Source: Camelimonas lactis
Lineage (GTDB): Bacteria; Pseudomonadota; Alphaproteobacteria; Rhizobiales; Beijerinckiaceae
Length of the DNA: 64,000 bases
Assembly: GCF_004342915.1 (NCBI RefSeq)
Contig: NZ_SLWL01000011.1
Location: forward strand, 1 to 64,000
Reading direction: 5' to 3'
Part shown: piece after piece, positions 1-8,349 of the stretch
Numbering within the stretch: position 1 is the stretch's first letter
Layout of the letters: every line of letters begins with the position of its first letter
Notes under the pieces: generated by a model
What the model was told of the DNA's origin: nothing
The model's input: the letters and a program-made list of their open reading frames with translations, nothing else
Databases searched by the model: none
Position numbers and translations under genes: made by a program

Positions 1-192
1 GCTGCCCGAGGCGTGGAATCGATGCCCACGATGCCGTGGAATCCATGCCCACGATCGCGTGGAATCGATGCCCATCATCCGTGGAATCCGCACGTTGGGG
101 CTCATCCCCAGCAGCTTTGACATAGCCGAAGCCGAGTCCATGCCGATGTCGGTGCGGATTAGTTTTGCTCTCAGAGCGATGTCAGCGGCCAT
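1..192 (-). other. Open minus-strand frame running off the left edge, unrecognised
   Basis: A minus-strand frame opens with an ATG at 192, six bases past the stop of the HTH-like remnant at 198, and stays open to base 1 (64 codons). It begins MAADIALRAKLIRTDIGMDS. I do not recognise it. Its distal part crosses the 23-bp repeats, which shift frame, so it may be the start of a small island gene or just decayed sequence. No clear ribosome binding site was seen. Confidence 0.2.
12..90. repeat. 23-bp tandem repeat, about 3.5 copies
   Basis: Copies of a 23-bp unit beginning CGTGGAATC start at 12, 35 and 58, and a partial copy starts at 80. The units differ at only a few positions (GATGCCCACGAT, CATGCCCACGAT, GATGCCCATCAT). 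No unique spacers separate the units, so this is a short tandem array and not a CRISPR. The period is not a multiple of three, so it is unlikely to be a coding repeat. It lies at the outer side of the integrase in sequence that looks decayed. Function unknown. Confidence 0.75.
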
Positions 193-197
193 GCCAA

Positions 198-338
198 CTA
201 TTCCTTCGTCGCCAGCCTTACGCCAGGCCCGCCGTCGACCGTGGCGCCTGCTTCCAGGAAGATCACGCCGGCGGATTCCAGGGCGGTACGGATGGCCAAT
301 AGGTTGTTGGCTTCCCGACCATGCCGAAACTTCCCGCG
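198..338 (-). pseudogene. C-terminal remnant of a small XRE-type HTH regulator
   Basis: The minus strand encodes about 47 residues that end in a stop at 198 and include NNLLAIRTALESAGVIFLEA and GGPGVRL. This pattern closes many short XRE/Cro-type helix-turn-helix proteins, which typically read 'IRxALExAGVEFI...GGPGVRL'. The N-terminal DNA-binding half is missing: a stop codon at 339-341 interrupts the frame and the sequence upstream does not resemble it. I read it as a truncated regulator left behind at the edge of an integrated element. The family assignment rests on the C-terminal signature only. Confidence 0.5.
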
Positions 339-453
339 TTAGGAAACACCGATAGAGTCCAGCATTTTCAGATTACTGAAATTTCACCCTGCATAGGCAA
401 CCTCCCTCCCCTACCTGCAATCCACAGCCCATTCGAACAATGGGAAGCTGACA

Positions 454-1674
454 ATGCGAGTGCGGCTTAAGGGCATAAACAAGGTGACAATGAAATTGGC
501 CAGCGGCCAAACCGTCACCTATTATTATCATCGTGCATCTGGGAGGCGCCTTGTAGGCGCGCCCGGATCTTCTGCGTTTGTGGCTTCTTTTGGAGATGCC
601 GAAAAATCGCTAGCCGGGCGCACTGACGGCACGCTAGCCGGGCTGGTGTCTTCCTTCGAGAAAACAGCAAAGTGGCGCAAACTCGCCGCAAGCACCCAGA
701 TTGAATACAAGCGCGTCTTGAAATTCTGGACGGAAAAGTTCGGCACGGTGCCTCTGGCAGCGTTGGCCAGCAAAACATTCCGAAAGCGCGTCCTCTCGTG
801 GCACGACGACTTTTCTCAGGACAAGCCACGCGAGGCTGACAACAGGGTGACCGTGCTGGCGCGCGTCCTGTCATGGGCGGCGAAGGACAGCGACCTATCC
901 GTTAATGTTCTGGACAGCTTCGAACGGGCTTATTCGAGTGACAGGTCTGACAAGATCTGGTTGCCCGAGCACGTGTCAGCTTTCATGGCGGCCGCAGATT
1001 CGCACATGCAGCTTGCGATGGCGCTGGCGCTCCACACGGGGCAACGGCAGGCAGACATCCGCAAGATGGCGTGGTCTCAGTATGACGGACAGCGGATAAT
1101 CCTGAAGCAAGGCAAGACAGGCCGGTCTGTTAGTGTGCCTTGCACAGCAGCCCTGAAGCAGACGCTCGACCACGCCCCGAAACGCGGTGCGTTGATTCTT
1201 CTGACAAAGACCGAGAAGGCATTTCAGAAGCGCTACTTCCATGAGTGCTGGACTGAAGTCGCGTCAGAAGCAGCCAAGGCGCAACCGGATATCGGCGACC
1301 TCCACTTCCACGACATCCGCGGCACAACCGTCACGATGTTGTTTGAGGCCGGCTGTACGGTGGCAGAGGTGGCATCGATAACTGGCCACACGCTGCGTCG
1401 GGCGCAGGAGATTCTCGACCGCTATCTGGCTCGCACCAGCACCATGGCAACTAACGCAATCGCGAAGTTTGAGGCCGTCCTTCCGGTAGTGAAAAAGGAA
1501 GCATCAGCACGTACCGAGGGACCACCTGACAGAGTTGTCGCAAGACCCGCTGTGGATGCGGCGCTGGCAGCCATAATGGAAAGCCGAGGCTTCGGTGAAC
1601 GCGGTGCCTTCACATGTGCTCGATGTAGGCGTGTTGCATCCGTGTTGCACGGACTGATTTGCACCGATTTGTAA
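454..1674 (+). CDS. Tyrosine recombinase / phage-type integrase
   Basis: This 406-residue protein would catalyse site-specific strand exchange for an integrative element. A SAM-like core-binding region spans roughly residues 60-165 and the catalytic domain 170-330. The catalytic set is visible: Arg198 in HTGQRQADIR, a Lys near 221 in KQGKTGR, His286 and Arg289 in FHDIRG, His312 in ITGH, and the nucleophile Tyr324 in DRYL. The gene is complete. Its C-terminus (about 330-406) carries a Cys/Arg-rich end not typical of the family. It sits about 100 bp from the 3' end of tRNA-Met, the usual position for a tRNA-targeting integrase. Base composition is visibly less GC-rich than in the genes to the right. 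The rest of the element would extend leftward out of the window. Confidence 0.93.
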   Translation: MRVRLKGINKVTMKLASGQTVTYYYHRASGRRLVGAPGSSAFVASFGDAEKSLAGRTDGTLAGLVSSFEKTAKWRKLAASTQIEYKRVLKFWTEKFGTVPLAALASKTFRKRVLSWHDDFSQDKPREADNRVTVLARVLSWAAKDSDLSVNVLDSFERAYSSDRSDKIWLPEHVSAFMAAADSHMQLAMALALHTGQRQADIRKMAWSQYDGQRIILKQGKTGRSVSVPCTAALKQTLDHAPKRGALILLTKTEKAFQKRYFHECWTEVASEAAKAQPDIGDLHFHDIRGTTVTMLFEAGCTVAEVASITGHTLRRAQEILDRYLARTSTMATNAIAKFEAVLPVVKKEASARTEGPPDRVVARPAVDAALAAIMESRGFGERGAFTCARCRRVASVLHGLICTDL

Positions 1675-1716
1675 CCGTTGAAATTGCACGGCTTTTTTTG
1701 CAGCGCCTTACAACGC

Positions 1717-1740
1717 AAAAACCCGCCAGAACATGGCGGG
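1717..1740 (-). terminator. Intrinsic terminator downstream of tRNA-Met
   Basis: A perfect 7-bp stem, CCCGCCA / TGGCGGG with a 5-base loop, is followed on the minus strand by five Ts (bases 1717-1721). It lies about 37 bp past the tRNA 3' end, so it should end the tRNA-Met transcript and separate it from the convergent integrase gene. Confidence 0.75.
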
Positions 1741-1776
1741 CCTTCGACTAACATACTGATTCCTCTAAGGGAATTT

Positions 1777-1853
1777 TGGTAGCGAGGGAGGGACTCGAAC
1801 CCCCGACACGCGGATTATGATTCCGCTGCTCTAACCAGCTGAGCTACCCCGCC
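1777..1853 (-). tRNA. tRNA-Met (CAT), elongator type
   Basis: The minus strand folds as a 77-nt tRNA with an encoded CCA. The acceptor is GGCGGGG / CCTCGCT with two G-U pairs, the D-arm begins TAGCTCAG, the anticodon loop is ATCATAA with anticodon CAT, and the T-arm contains GGTTCGAGTCC. The overall sequence matches alphaproteobacterial elongator tRNA-Met more than the initiator. The lysidine-modified tRNA-Ile2 also has CAT and cannot be fully excluded by eye. The integrase 3' end faces its 3' end, which makes this tRNA the likely attachment site. Confidence 0.93.
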
Positions 1854-2026
1854 GCAGCGACCCGGCAACCTGTCCAGAAGACGCGGCCGGACCGAAGACA
1901 GGGCGGATATAGGGGGGCATCGCGCGCCCTGTCAAGAACGCCGGTCGAGTTATCCTCACATGGCGTTGACGCCGTGCGACGGACCTGGCGGGAAGGGTGA
2001 AAACACCGGGGGCTTGCTGGCCCCGT

Positions 2027-2130
2027 CCCCAAGAGGGCCAGGGGACCCCAAGAGAGGGCCAGGGGCCCCAAGAGAGGGCCAGGGGGCGCCAAGCAACCAG
2101 GGAACCCAGGAGGGCCAGGGACCCGGAAGA
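2027..2130. repeat. GC-rich 19-20-bp tandem repeat in a geneless stretch
   Basis: Units of the form CCCCAAGAGAGGGCCAGGGG recur with a 19-20 bp period from about 2027 to 2086, then degenerate to about 2130 (CAAGCAACCAGGG, CCCAGGAGGGCCAGGGAC). The whole interval 1854-2328 between tRNA-Met and pmtA holds no credible gene. The open frames across it are Gly/Pro-rich products of this repeat. A role in mRNA 3'-end structure for pmtA, or simple slippage expansion, would fit. Confidence 0.65.
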
Positions 2131-2328
2131 CTGAGGCAAGAGCCCAGAAGCCCGGAAGGCTCAGGGGGCCGAAGGCCGGGGGGCCAGGAAGGTGGGGGGG
2201 GCGACATGGCGGGCGGACGGCGCGTCATGAGCTTCGTGCGCCCGCTGCGCCGCGGGGCCTGCTGGGCGCCGCGGGGCCTGCTCGCGCCCGCGCGGCGAAT
2301 GGCCCTTCGTCCGGCCGGCGCGCGGACC

Positions 2329-3012
2329 TCAGCCAGCCTTGCGCAACCGCACCAGCTTGAAGAACCCGAAGGGGTTGAGCGGCTGCACGCCAACGCGTGT
2401 GAAATCACCGCGCTGGCGGGCCCAGGCGTCGAGACGGGCGATCTTGAAGGCAGAGCTCCAGCCCACCTTGCTGACCAGCGGCGCGACGGCCTCCTCCAGC
2501 CGCGCCTGCAGGCCCCCGTCAGCGCCGAAGTGGTTGACGAGGATGATCTCGCCGCCGGGCCTGAGCACGCGCGCGAACTCATCCAGGGCGCCTTCCGGAT
2601 CGGGCACCAGCGTAATCATCATCTGGGCGCTGACAGCGTCGAAGGCGCCGTCAGGAAAACCCAGATGGCAGCCATCCATCACAACAACGCCCTTCACATG
2701 GCCGAGCCCCTGCTCGCGCACCTTGCGCATGGCGAGTTTCAGCATGTCCTCGGACAGGTCCGTGGCGATGACCGAACAATCGCTGGGGTATTCTTCCAGC
2801 GACATGCCGGTGCCGGCGCCCACTTCCAGGATGGTCCGGCCACAGGCAAGCCCGGCCTCAACCGCCGCGCGGCGTCCCGGCGCGGTCAGCCGCCGGTAAG
2901 TCAGATCATAAACGGGAGCCCAGCGGGCATACGCCTTCTTCATGGACGACGTGTCCGGCTGGCTGAAACCATGCCCGGACGCGTCGTCGCCGTTGCCCGA
3001 AGTGGCGCCCAT
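2329..3012 (-). CDS. pmtA: SAM-dependent phospholipid N-methyltransferase, PmtA type
   Basis: This 227-residue class I methyltransferase probably converts phosphatidylethanolamine stepwise to phosphatidylcholine at the inner membrane. The conserved N-terminal block KKAYARWAPVYDLTYRRLT (from residue 25) is characteristic of Rhodobacter-type PmtA. The SAM-binding motif ILEVGAGTGMSL lies at 61-72, the acidic end of strand 2 is in TDLSEDML, and the post-I region is GCHLGFPDGAFDAVSAQ. The start at 3012 gives a 23-residue leader; an internal Met at residue 24 is a possible alternative start. It stands alone, with the repeat-rich gap downstream and mnmA upstream on the same strand. UbiE-like quinone methyltransferases are related but lack this N-terminal block. 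Confidence 0.8.
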   Translation of the reverse strand: MGATSGNGDDASGHGFSQPDTSSMKKAYARWAPVYDLTYRRLTAPGRRAAVEAGLACGRTILEVGAGTGMSLEEYPSDCSVIATDLSEDMLKLAMRKVREQGLGHVKGVVVMDGCHLGFPDGAFDAVSAQMMITLVPDPEGALDEFARVLRPGGEIILVNHFGADGGLQARLEEAVAPLVSKVGWSSAFKIARLDAWARQRGDFTRVGVQPLNPFGFFKLVRLRKAG

Positions 3013-3223
3013 TCAAGTCCCTCCCGCCGGATCACAGAACGTCCCCGGCTTCGCGTTCATATGCCGGCCCTTCCCGAGCTGGCCGCGCCAGCGTCGGAAC
3101 CGATTCTACACAACAAGCCGGCGCGCGCGACGGATACCTGTCCCACGTTAAGAAAATACGTCGAACCCGGGAGGATAAACGCAGTTTTGACCAGACTGGC
3201 CAGGTTCACCGGCTTGCGGGCGG

Positions 3224-4447
3224 TCAGGCGCCCGCCTGCCGTCCGGCCGCCGGCGCGGGACGGCCATCCGGGCGCGCGCCACTCGCCGCATCAGCCAGCG
3301 CCTCGCGCGGGGCGCGGCTGATCACGCCGCCGCCGAGCACCCGGGCCTCCGGCCCGGCGCCGTCATAAATCACACAGGCCTGGCCTGGCGCCACGCCCTC
3401 CTCGCCCGCGGCAAGCTCCACCTCGGCCACGCCATCGCGGCGGCGCAGCACGGCCGGCGCGGGGGCGCGGGTTGAACGCACCCGCACCGCCACATCAAGC
3501 CCGCCCGCCGGCAGATCATCCCAGGCGCCGTCGCCGATCCAGGACATGTCGCGCAGCTTCACCCGACGCGTCAGCAGCGCCGTGCGCGGGCCAACGATCA
3601 CCTGTGCGCGGGCGGCGTCCAGCGCCACCACATACAAGGGCTCGCCGCCCGCAAGGCCAAGGCCGCGTCGCTGGCCAACGGTGAAGCGGATGATGCCGTC
3701 GTGGCGGCCGAGCACGCGACCGTCGACATGGACGACGTCGCCCGGCGTCGCCGCCTCCGGCCGCAGCTTGCGGATCAGGTCGGCGTAGCCGCCGTTCGGC
3801 ACGAAACAGATATCCTGGCTCTCGCTCTTTTCGGCGACGGCGAGGCCGTAATGGCGGGCCAGCTCACGGGTCTGGCTCTTGGTCATGCCGCCCAGCGGAA
3901 AACGCAGCATGTCGAGCTGCGGCTGGGTGGTGGCGTAGAGAAAATAGGTCTGGTCCTTGTCCGGGTCGGCGGCGCGGAACAGGCCGCGGCGGCCATCCGG
4001 CAGCAGGCGGCTGGAGACATAATGGCCAGTGGCCAGCACATGGGCGCCGATATCCACGGCGGTGCGCATCAGATCGGCGAACTTCACCGTGCGGTTGCAT
4101 TCCACGCAGGGGATCGGCGTCTCGCCGGCCAGATAGCTGTCGGCGAAGCGGTCGATCACCGCTTCCCGGAAGCGGTCCTCATAGTCGAGAACGTAATGGG
4201 GAATGCCCAGCCGGTCGGCGACGCGGCGGGCGTCGTGGATATCCTGACCCGCGCAGCAGGCGCCCTTGCGATGCACGGCGGCGCCGTGATCGTATAGCTG
4301 CAGGGTGACGCCCGTGACGTCATAGCCCTGATCTTTCAGCAACGCCGCGACAACGGACGAGTCGACGCCGCCCGACATGGCGACGACCACGCGGGTGTCG
4401 CGCGGCGCCATGGGAAGATCGAGACTGTTCAGCGGCGTGGCGGACAT
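3224..4447 (-). CDS. mnmA: tRNA-specific 2-thiouridylase MnmA
   Basis: This 407-residue enzyme installs sulfur at position 2 of the wobble uridine in tRNA-Lys, -Glu and -Gln, using sulfur relayed from a cysteine desulfurase. The ATP pyrophosphatase P-loop SGGVDSS is at residues 25-31. The catalytic Cys is Cys117 in [11 protein letters not shown], and the second active cysteine is Cys214 in SQDICFVP. Further family blocks are [14 protein letters not shown] and [12 protein letters not shown] chose the ATG at 4447 because homology begins just after it; upstream codons in frame are Arg/Pro-rich and unlike the family. Length is normal. The 504-bp gap to sciP holds no gene. Confidence 0.95.
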   Translation of the reverse strand: MSATPLNSLDLPMAPRDTRVVVAMSGGVDSSVVAALLKDQGYDVTGVTLQLYDHGAAVHRKGACCAGQDIHDARRVADRLGIPHYVLDYEDRFREAVIDRFADSYLAGETPIPCVECNRTVKFADLMRTAVDIGAHVLATGHYVSSRLLPDGRRGLFRAADPDKDQTYFLYATTQPQLDMLRFPLGGMTKSQTRELARHYGLAVAEKSESQDICFVPNGGYADLIRKLRPEAATPGDVVHVDGRVLGRHDGIIRFTVGQRRGLGLAGGEPLYVVALDAARAQVIVGPRTALLTRRVKLRDMSWIGDGAWDDLPAGGLDVAVRVRSTRAPAPAVLRRRDGVAEVELAAGEEGVAPGQACVIYDGAGPEARVLGGGVISRAPREALADAASGARPDGRPAPAAGRQAGA

Positions 4448-4879
4448 CGGTTCCTGGCTCTTCAAACTTCGCGGCGGCAACCGCGCCATGATGGCTGAGG
4501 CGGACGTCGGCGGCAAACCGCGCAATGCCCGGCGTTCCCGCCTCCCCCGCCGCCATCCGGCGCTGTTCGCGCCCGTGTGATAAACGCAAAGCCGGCGGGG
4601 CGCCACCTGCCTGCGTCAGGGCTTACAGGGCGGCGGCGTCGGCCCGGCCCGCGCCATTTCCTGCCCCACTGCCCCTTCTGCCGGCGCGGGCCCGCCATCC
4701 ATGGTCCAGACCTGCGGAAAAAGTATGACCGGAACGTTCCTGGCGCCACGGCTCACGCCCCCTGGCGTCCCGCGCCGGCACAGGCGACGGCTGCAAGGTC
4801 ATCCGGAGACATCATTCCGAAGCGCGCTGGAAACACACTGTTCACCACGTTCCATCGCGGGAATACCCAAGGTTTTGCT

Positions 4880-4894
4880 TTAGGCAATTCTTAA
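4880..4894 (+). promoter_or_regulatory. Candidate CtrA box upstream of sciP
   Basis: TTAG-N7-TTAA (TTAG 4880-4883, TTAA 4891-4894) is one mismatch from the CtrA consensus TTAA-N7-TTAA. It lies about 58 bp upstream of the sciP start. In Caulobacter sciP is transcribed under CtrA control, so the position is sensible. The rest of the 4448-4951 gap shows nothing else recognisable. Confidence 0.6.
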
Positions 4895-4951
4895 AACAGC
4901 GCGTGCCAGATTGCCTTCATCGACATGGATCATTGAGTGTATGAGCGTACC

Positions 4952-5227
4952 ATGAGCGAAACCCACCGCCCGAGGGTCAAATACGTGATCGGGCCAGACG
5001 GCAGTCCGCTCACCATCGCGGACCTGCCGCCTCCGGACACAAGACGCTGGGTTATCCGCCGCAAGGCGGAAGTGGTCGCCGCCGTTCGCGGCGGCCTCCT
5101 GAGCCTGGAAGAGGCCTGCAGCCGCTACACGCTGACGGTTGAGGAGTTCCTCAGCTGGCAGATGTCGATCGACCAGCATGGCCTTGCCGGACTGCGCACC
5201 ACGCGCATCCAGCTTTACAGGCAGTGA
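4952..5227 (+). CDS. sciP: SciP, CtrA-antagonist cell-cycle regulator (DUF1153)
   Basis: This 91-residue DNA-binding protein matches SciP almost throughout: PRVKYVIGPDGSPLT near the start, then LPPPDTRRWVIRRKAE, VVAAVRGGLLSLEEACSRY, LTVEEFLSWQ and HGLAGLRTTR. The family has a trihelical helix-turn-helix. In Caulobacter SciP binds CtrA and/or target promoters to restrain CtrA-activated genes late in the cell cycle. I use the ATG at 4952 (MSETHRPRV). An in-frame ATG five codons upstream at 4937 is possible, and neither has a strong ribosome binding site. It is monocistronic, with a CtrA-like box before it and a strong terminator after it. ctrA and chpT lie 3.4-5 kb downstream. Confidence 0.93.
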   Translation: MSETHRPRVKYVIGPDGSPLTIADLPPPDTRRWVIRRKAEVVAAVRGGLLSLEEACSRYTLTVEEFLSWQMSIDQHGLAGLRTTRIQLYRQ

Positions 5228-5285
5228 AACGGCGGTCCCCGCAGGCTTCGGCCTGGCGGGGACAGCGCCGTTTCTGGAGCCCTGG

Positions 5286-5307
5286 CCGCCGCAAGGCGGC
5301 TTTTTTC
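5286..5307 (+). terminator. Intrinsic terminator after sciP
   Basis: A GCCGCC / GGCGGC stem with a GCAA tetraloop is followed directly by six Ts (5302-5307). A second GC hairpin (GTCCCCGC ... GCGGGGAC, about 5235-5264) lies just before it, without a T run. Confidence 0.85.
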
Positions 5308-5431
5308 ATGTCCGGGCAGCATCTCCTGCTCCATCCCGCATGCCTGACCACACTGGATGAGGCCGCCGCATTGGGTCCCGGTGAAGGAGTTCCGGTGAAG
5401 GAGTTCTGGCGCACCTGGCGGCAGGCCCAGG

Positions 5432-6454
5432 TCAAGCGGGATGGGCGCGGCGCCCCGGGGCCTGACCGTCGTCCTGTCCGGCGACCGGCGCGGCCGTCTT
5501 GCGCAGCCACAGGCTGGTTTCCATGGCGCCCTCCGCCAGCGGCAGCCAGCCAACAGCCGCCTGAACCTCGTCGGGCAGGTTGCGGCTGGCCCAGTGGCTG
5601 GCGAAAACCAGCTCATACCCCCCGCCCTGCAACAGGGCGCCGACAGCGGTCTGCTCATTGTAGCCGCGCCAGGTCCAGCTTTCCGGATAGGGATCGGGCA
5701 GGAAGACATCGTGGATGTGGACATAAACGCCCGCGGGCAGGCGCGGCAGCACGTCGAGCAGCAGCACGTCCACGTCGGAGCCGGGCATGGCGATGTGGCT
5801 GGAGTCGATGAACAGGATGTCGTTGGCGCCCAGACCGGCGAACAGGCCGCGATCCACGTCCTCCACCAGAGCGGCGATATGGCGGGCGCCCGTTTCCGCC
5901 AAAGCGGCGCGCGGCGCGGGGTCAATGGCCAGCAGCGTCGCCGGATCGGCGCCCATGTCGGCAAGCGCCCGGGCCAGGAAGCGGGTGGAGTGACCCGAGC
6001 CGATCTCGATGATGCGCGCCGGACGCAGCCGCCGCGCCATGGCGTAGACCGCCGCCGCGTCGAGACGGGGAAACCAGCTCTGGCCCCAGCGCAGACCCGG
6101 GCCAGACGGCGGGATGGCGCGCAAGGCCATGCGCAGGCGGGCGATGTCCGCCAGCAGCGCCGTCATGCGCGGCGCCGCCGCGTGGAACAGCGGCTCCAGC
6201 GCCGGATAGGCGGGACGCGCCTGCGGGCGGGCGTGACGGTAGGGAATGAACCAGCCGCCGCCAGCCTGGCCCGACAGCGCCCGCAGCCCGAGCCGCAGCC
6301 GGCGCAGACGTTTGCGCGCGCCGGGACCGAATGGACGCAGCAACTGGTCGGCGACCCGGGCGCGCCAGGCGCGAAGGATGGCTGAACTGGCTTTTGCCCC
6401 GGCGACCGGATCAAACCCCGGTTGCGGCGCGGGATCGGGGCCACTGCGGCTCAC
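5432..6454 (-). CDS. Class I SAM-dependent methyltransferase, unknown substrate
   Basis: This 340-residue protein has an N-terminal Arg-rich helical region (1-150) and a Rossmann methyltransferase core. The core carries ARIIEIGSGHSTRFLARAL as motif I, LLAIDPAPRAALA as the acidic loop, and ILFIDSSH / VYVHIHDVFLPDPYP further on. These features resemble the Methyltransf_24 group, many members of which act on sugars or in cell-envelope biosynthesis; that link is inference. Its start codon overlaps the stop of the upstream membrane protein by four bases (ATGA), so the two are translationally coupled. The coupling suggests a joint role in a lipid- or glycan-linked pathway. The substrate cannot be told from the sequence. 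Confidence 0.7.
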   Translation of the reverse strand: MSRSGPDPAPQPGFDPVAGAKASSAILRAWRARVADQLLRPFGPGARKRLRRLRLGLRALSGQAGGGWFIPYRHARPQARPAYPALEPLFHAAAPRMTALLADIARLRMALRAIPPSGPGLRWGQSWFPRLDAAAVYAMARRLRPARIIEIGSGHSTRFLARALADMGADPATLLAIDPAPRAALAETGARHIAALVEDVDRGLFAGLGANDILFIDSSHIAMPGSDVDVLLLDVLPRLPAGVYVHIHDVFLPDPYPESWTWRGYNEQTAVGALLQGGGYELVFASHWASRNLPDEVQAAVGWLPLAEGAMETSLWLRKTAAPVAGQDDGQAPGRRAHPA

Positions 6455-7446
6455 CCGGCGGCCCCGTCATGGGGACTGCCGCCCTGCCGTTCCTTGCCGG
6501 CTTCGGCCAGGCGCTCCTGCATGACCTTCGACAGGCGGGAGCGCTCGAACAGCACAACGACCACCAGCGAGAAGGCCAGCGGGATCAGCAGGTAAAGCAG
6601 ACGGAACACCAGCAGCGCCGCCAGCACGTCGGCCTTGGGCACGCCGGGCATGGCCATGATGAACACCGCCTCGAGCACGCCGATGCCGCCTGGCGCATTG
6701 GAGGCCAGGGCGACGCAGAACGACGCCACAAACACGCCCAGAACGATGAAGAAGCCCGGATTGTAAACGTCGGGCAGGGCGAAATAGATGATGCCGGCGG
6801 CGCCAATCAGCTCCAGCGGCGCGGCGAAAAGCTGGCGGACGACGATCGGCATGCGCGGATAGACGATCGAGAAATTGCCGATGCGCCAGGGGCGGAATTC
6901 CTTCCACGAGCCATAAACGTAAAGCGCGACGAGCAGCAGCAGGACGACGCCGGTTCCAAACGCCCAGTTCTGGGGAATGTTGAACAGGCGCTGGATGATG
7001 TCCGGCTCGCCGACCAGCACCAGGCCGCCCAGCAGCACCGCGCCGAAGCCGAAGGTGAAGGAGCACAACGCCACCAGCACGCCGACCTCGGCGAGGCTAA
7101 GCCCCATGGCGCCATAGGCGCGCAGCCGCACCATGGCGCCGGAGAACACCGAGGCGCCGATATTGTGGGACAGGGCGTAAGTGGTGAAGGACACCAGCGA
7201 GATCGCCGGCCAGGGCAGATGTTTGCCCAGATGCAACAGGGCGATGCGGTCGTACCAGGCCAGGGCGCCGTAGGCGACGATGGTGGCGAAAATCGCCCCC
7301 ACCCAGTTCTTCAGCGGAATGGCGCGGATGGCGCCGGAAATCTCGGCCAGGGAAATGCCGGACAATTCGCGATACAGCAGCCAGCCCGCGAACACGACCG
7401 CGCACAGGCCGACAATGGGCCAGATGTAATCTGCGTACTTTCTCAT
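6451..7446 (-). CDS. Flippase-like membrane protein (LPG synthase TM-domain family)
   Basis: This 331-residue polytopic protein has about 8 hydrophobic segments. It carries the family signatures of the lysylphosphatidylglycerol synthase transmembrane region / UPF0104 group: LKNWVGAIFATIVAYGALAWYDR near 45-68, SHNIGASVFSGAMVRLRAY, and NAPGGIGVLEAVFI near 250. Members without the C-terminal aminoacyltransferase domain, like this one, are proposed to move lipid-linked substrates across the inner membrane. It is translated just before the overlapping methyltransferase gene. Homologues are often annotated as hypothetical membrane proteins. Assignment to the superfamily is firm; the cargo is unknown. 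Confidence 0.75.
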   Translation of the reverse strand: MRKYADYIWPIVGLCAVVFAGWLLYRELSGISLAEISGAIRAIPLKNWVGAIFATIVAYGALAWYDRIALLHLGKHLPWPAISLVSFTTYALSHNIGASVFSGAMVRLRAYGAMGLSLAEVGVLVALCSFTFGFGAVLLGGLVLVGEPDIIQRLFNIPQNWAFGTGVVLLLLVALYVYGSWKEFRPWRIGNFSIVYPRMPIVVRQLFAAPLELIGAAGIIYFALPDVYNPGFFIVLGVFVASFCVALASNAPGGIGVLEAVFIMAMPGVPKADVLAALLVFRLLYLLIPLAFSLVVVVLFERSRLSKVMQERLAEAGKERQGGSPHDGAAG

Positions 7447-7676
7447 TTGCCAGCCGGCCCGGGGTCATGCGCGCCGGAAGGAAAGTGCGCGCCATTGCAG
7501 GTGTGCCCCAGCGCCGGAGACGCCGCAAGCCAGAACTTCAGATGGGAGGAAATGAACGGGTTACAAGGCCCTGGACCCAGGGCCGTGGCCCGAAGGGGCG
7601 TGGCCGGAGGTCGCGGCGCCGCGCCGCTGGCGACGGCGTTGCGCTCCCGGGCGGCGGCGCGAGAGGCCGGCCGCGA

Positions 7677-8060
7677 TCAGGCCCCCAGACGGGCGGCGCG
7701 AACCGGGCCGGGGCGCCACTCGTCCGCCGCGCGCTCGCGATCGTCCATGGCCTCGGCGGCCTTCAGGTCCTCCTGCGCTTCATCCAGTTCAGCGCGGGCG
7801 TCATGCAACTGCGCCTTCAGTTCGCCGGCGGAGCGCAGCAGGTTGTCCCGCCGGGTGCGGGAGGCGGCGGCGTAGGTTGAATAGGCGAAATGCTCCGGGT
7901 CGGTGATGCCGGTTCTCGCCTCTTCCTGACCAATCTCACGCTCCAGTTCGGCGGCCATGCGCTCGAACTCGGCCGCCATGGTCTCGATCTGCATGACGCG
8001 ACGGCGTTTGCCATCGGCCTGAAAGCGCTTGAGCCGCAGCAATGTATCACGCGATTTCAT
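7677..8060 (-). CDS. fliJ: Flagellar export protein FliJ-like coiled coil
   Basis: This 127-residue, almost wholly helical protein begins MKSRDTLLRLKRFQADGKRR and continues through VMQIETMAAEFERMAAELER to an acidic end. That is the pattern of short alphaproteobacterial FliJ proteins, chaperone and escort factors of the flagellar type III export ATPase complex. The ATG at 8060 fits the family start; an in-frame ATG eight codons upstream is possible. It is divergent from ctrA, and fliI/fliJ next to ctrA is a familiar arrangement in rhizobial genomes. No other flagellar gene lies in the window. The coiled-coil nature makes by-eye homology weaker than for an enzyme. Confidence 0.72.
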   Translation of the reverse strand: MKSRDTLLRLKRFQADGKRRRVMQIETMAAEFERMAAELEREIGQEEARTGITDPEHFAYSTYAAASRTRRDNLLRSAGELKAQLHDARAELDEAQEDLKAAEAMDDRERAADEWRPGPVRAARLGA

Positions 8061-8349
8061 GAGCGTCCCTGGCTCCCCGTCCAAGGCCGGCGACGCGCCC
8101 GGCCATGTGCAGCCTCCTTAAAGGCGTGCGGCGTTTCACCGGGTGGGCCGGCGCCACGCGTGGCGGGGGCTTGCGCCGCTGGCGCCAAACCTCAGGGCAC
8201 AATGCCTTGGGAAGGTTGAGCCTTCCTTACCGCGTGGCGGCGGCTGTCCACATGGCGCCCTGGTTCTGGCGCCTGTTGGCAACATTTTGTTTACCATTGA
8301 CGACCAGATTGGCATGACCGACGCCGGGCCGCGACAGATGCGCAGGCCG

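Noticed and set aside
12-90. Possible CRISPR array
   Set aside because: Units are contiguous 23-mers without unique spacers and only about three copies are present.
1960-3321. 453-codon plus-strand frame over the repeat region and pmtA
   Set aside because: Built from the G-rich tandem repeat and the antisense of pmtA.
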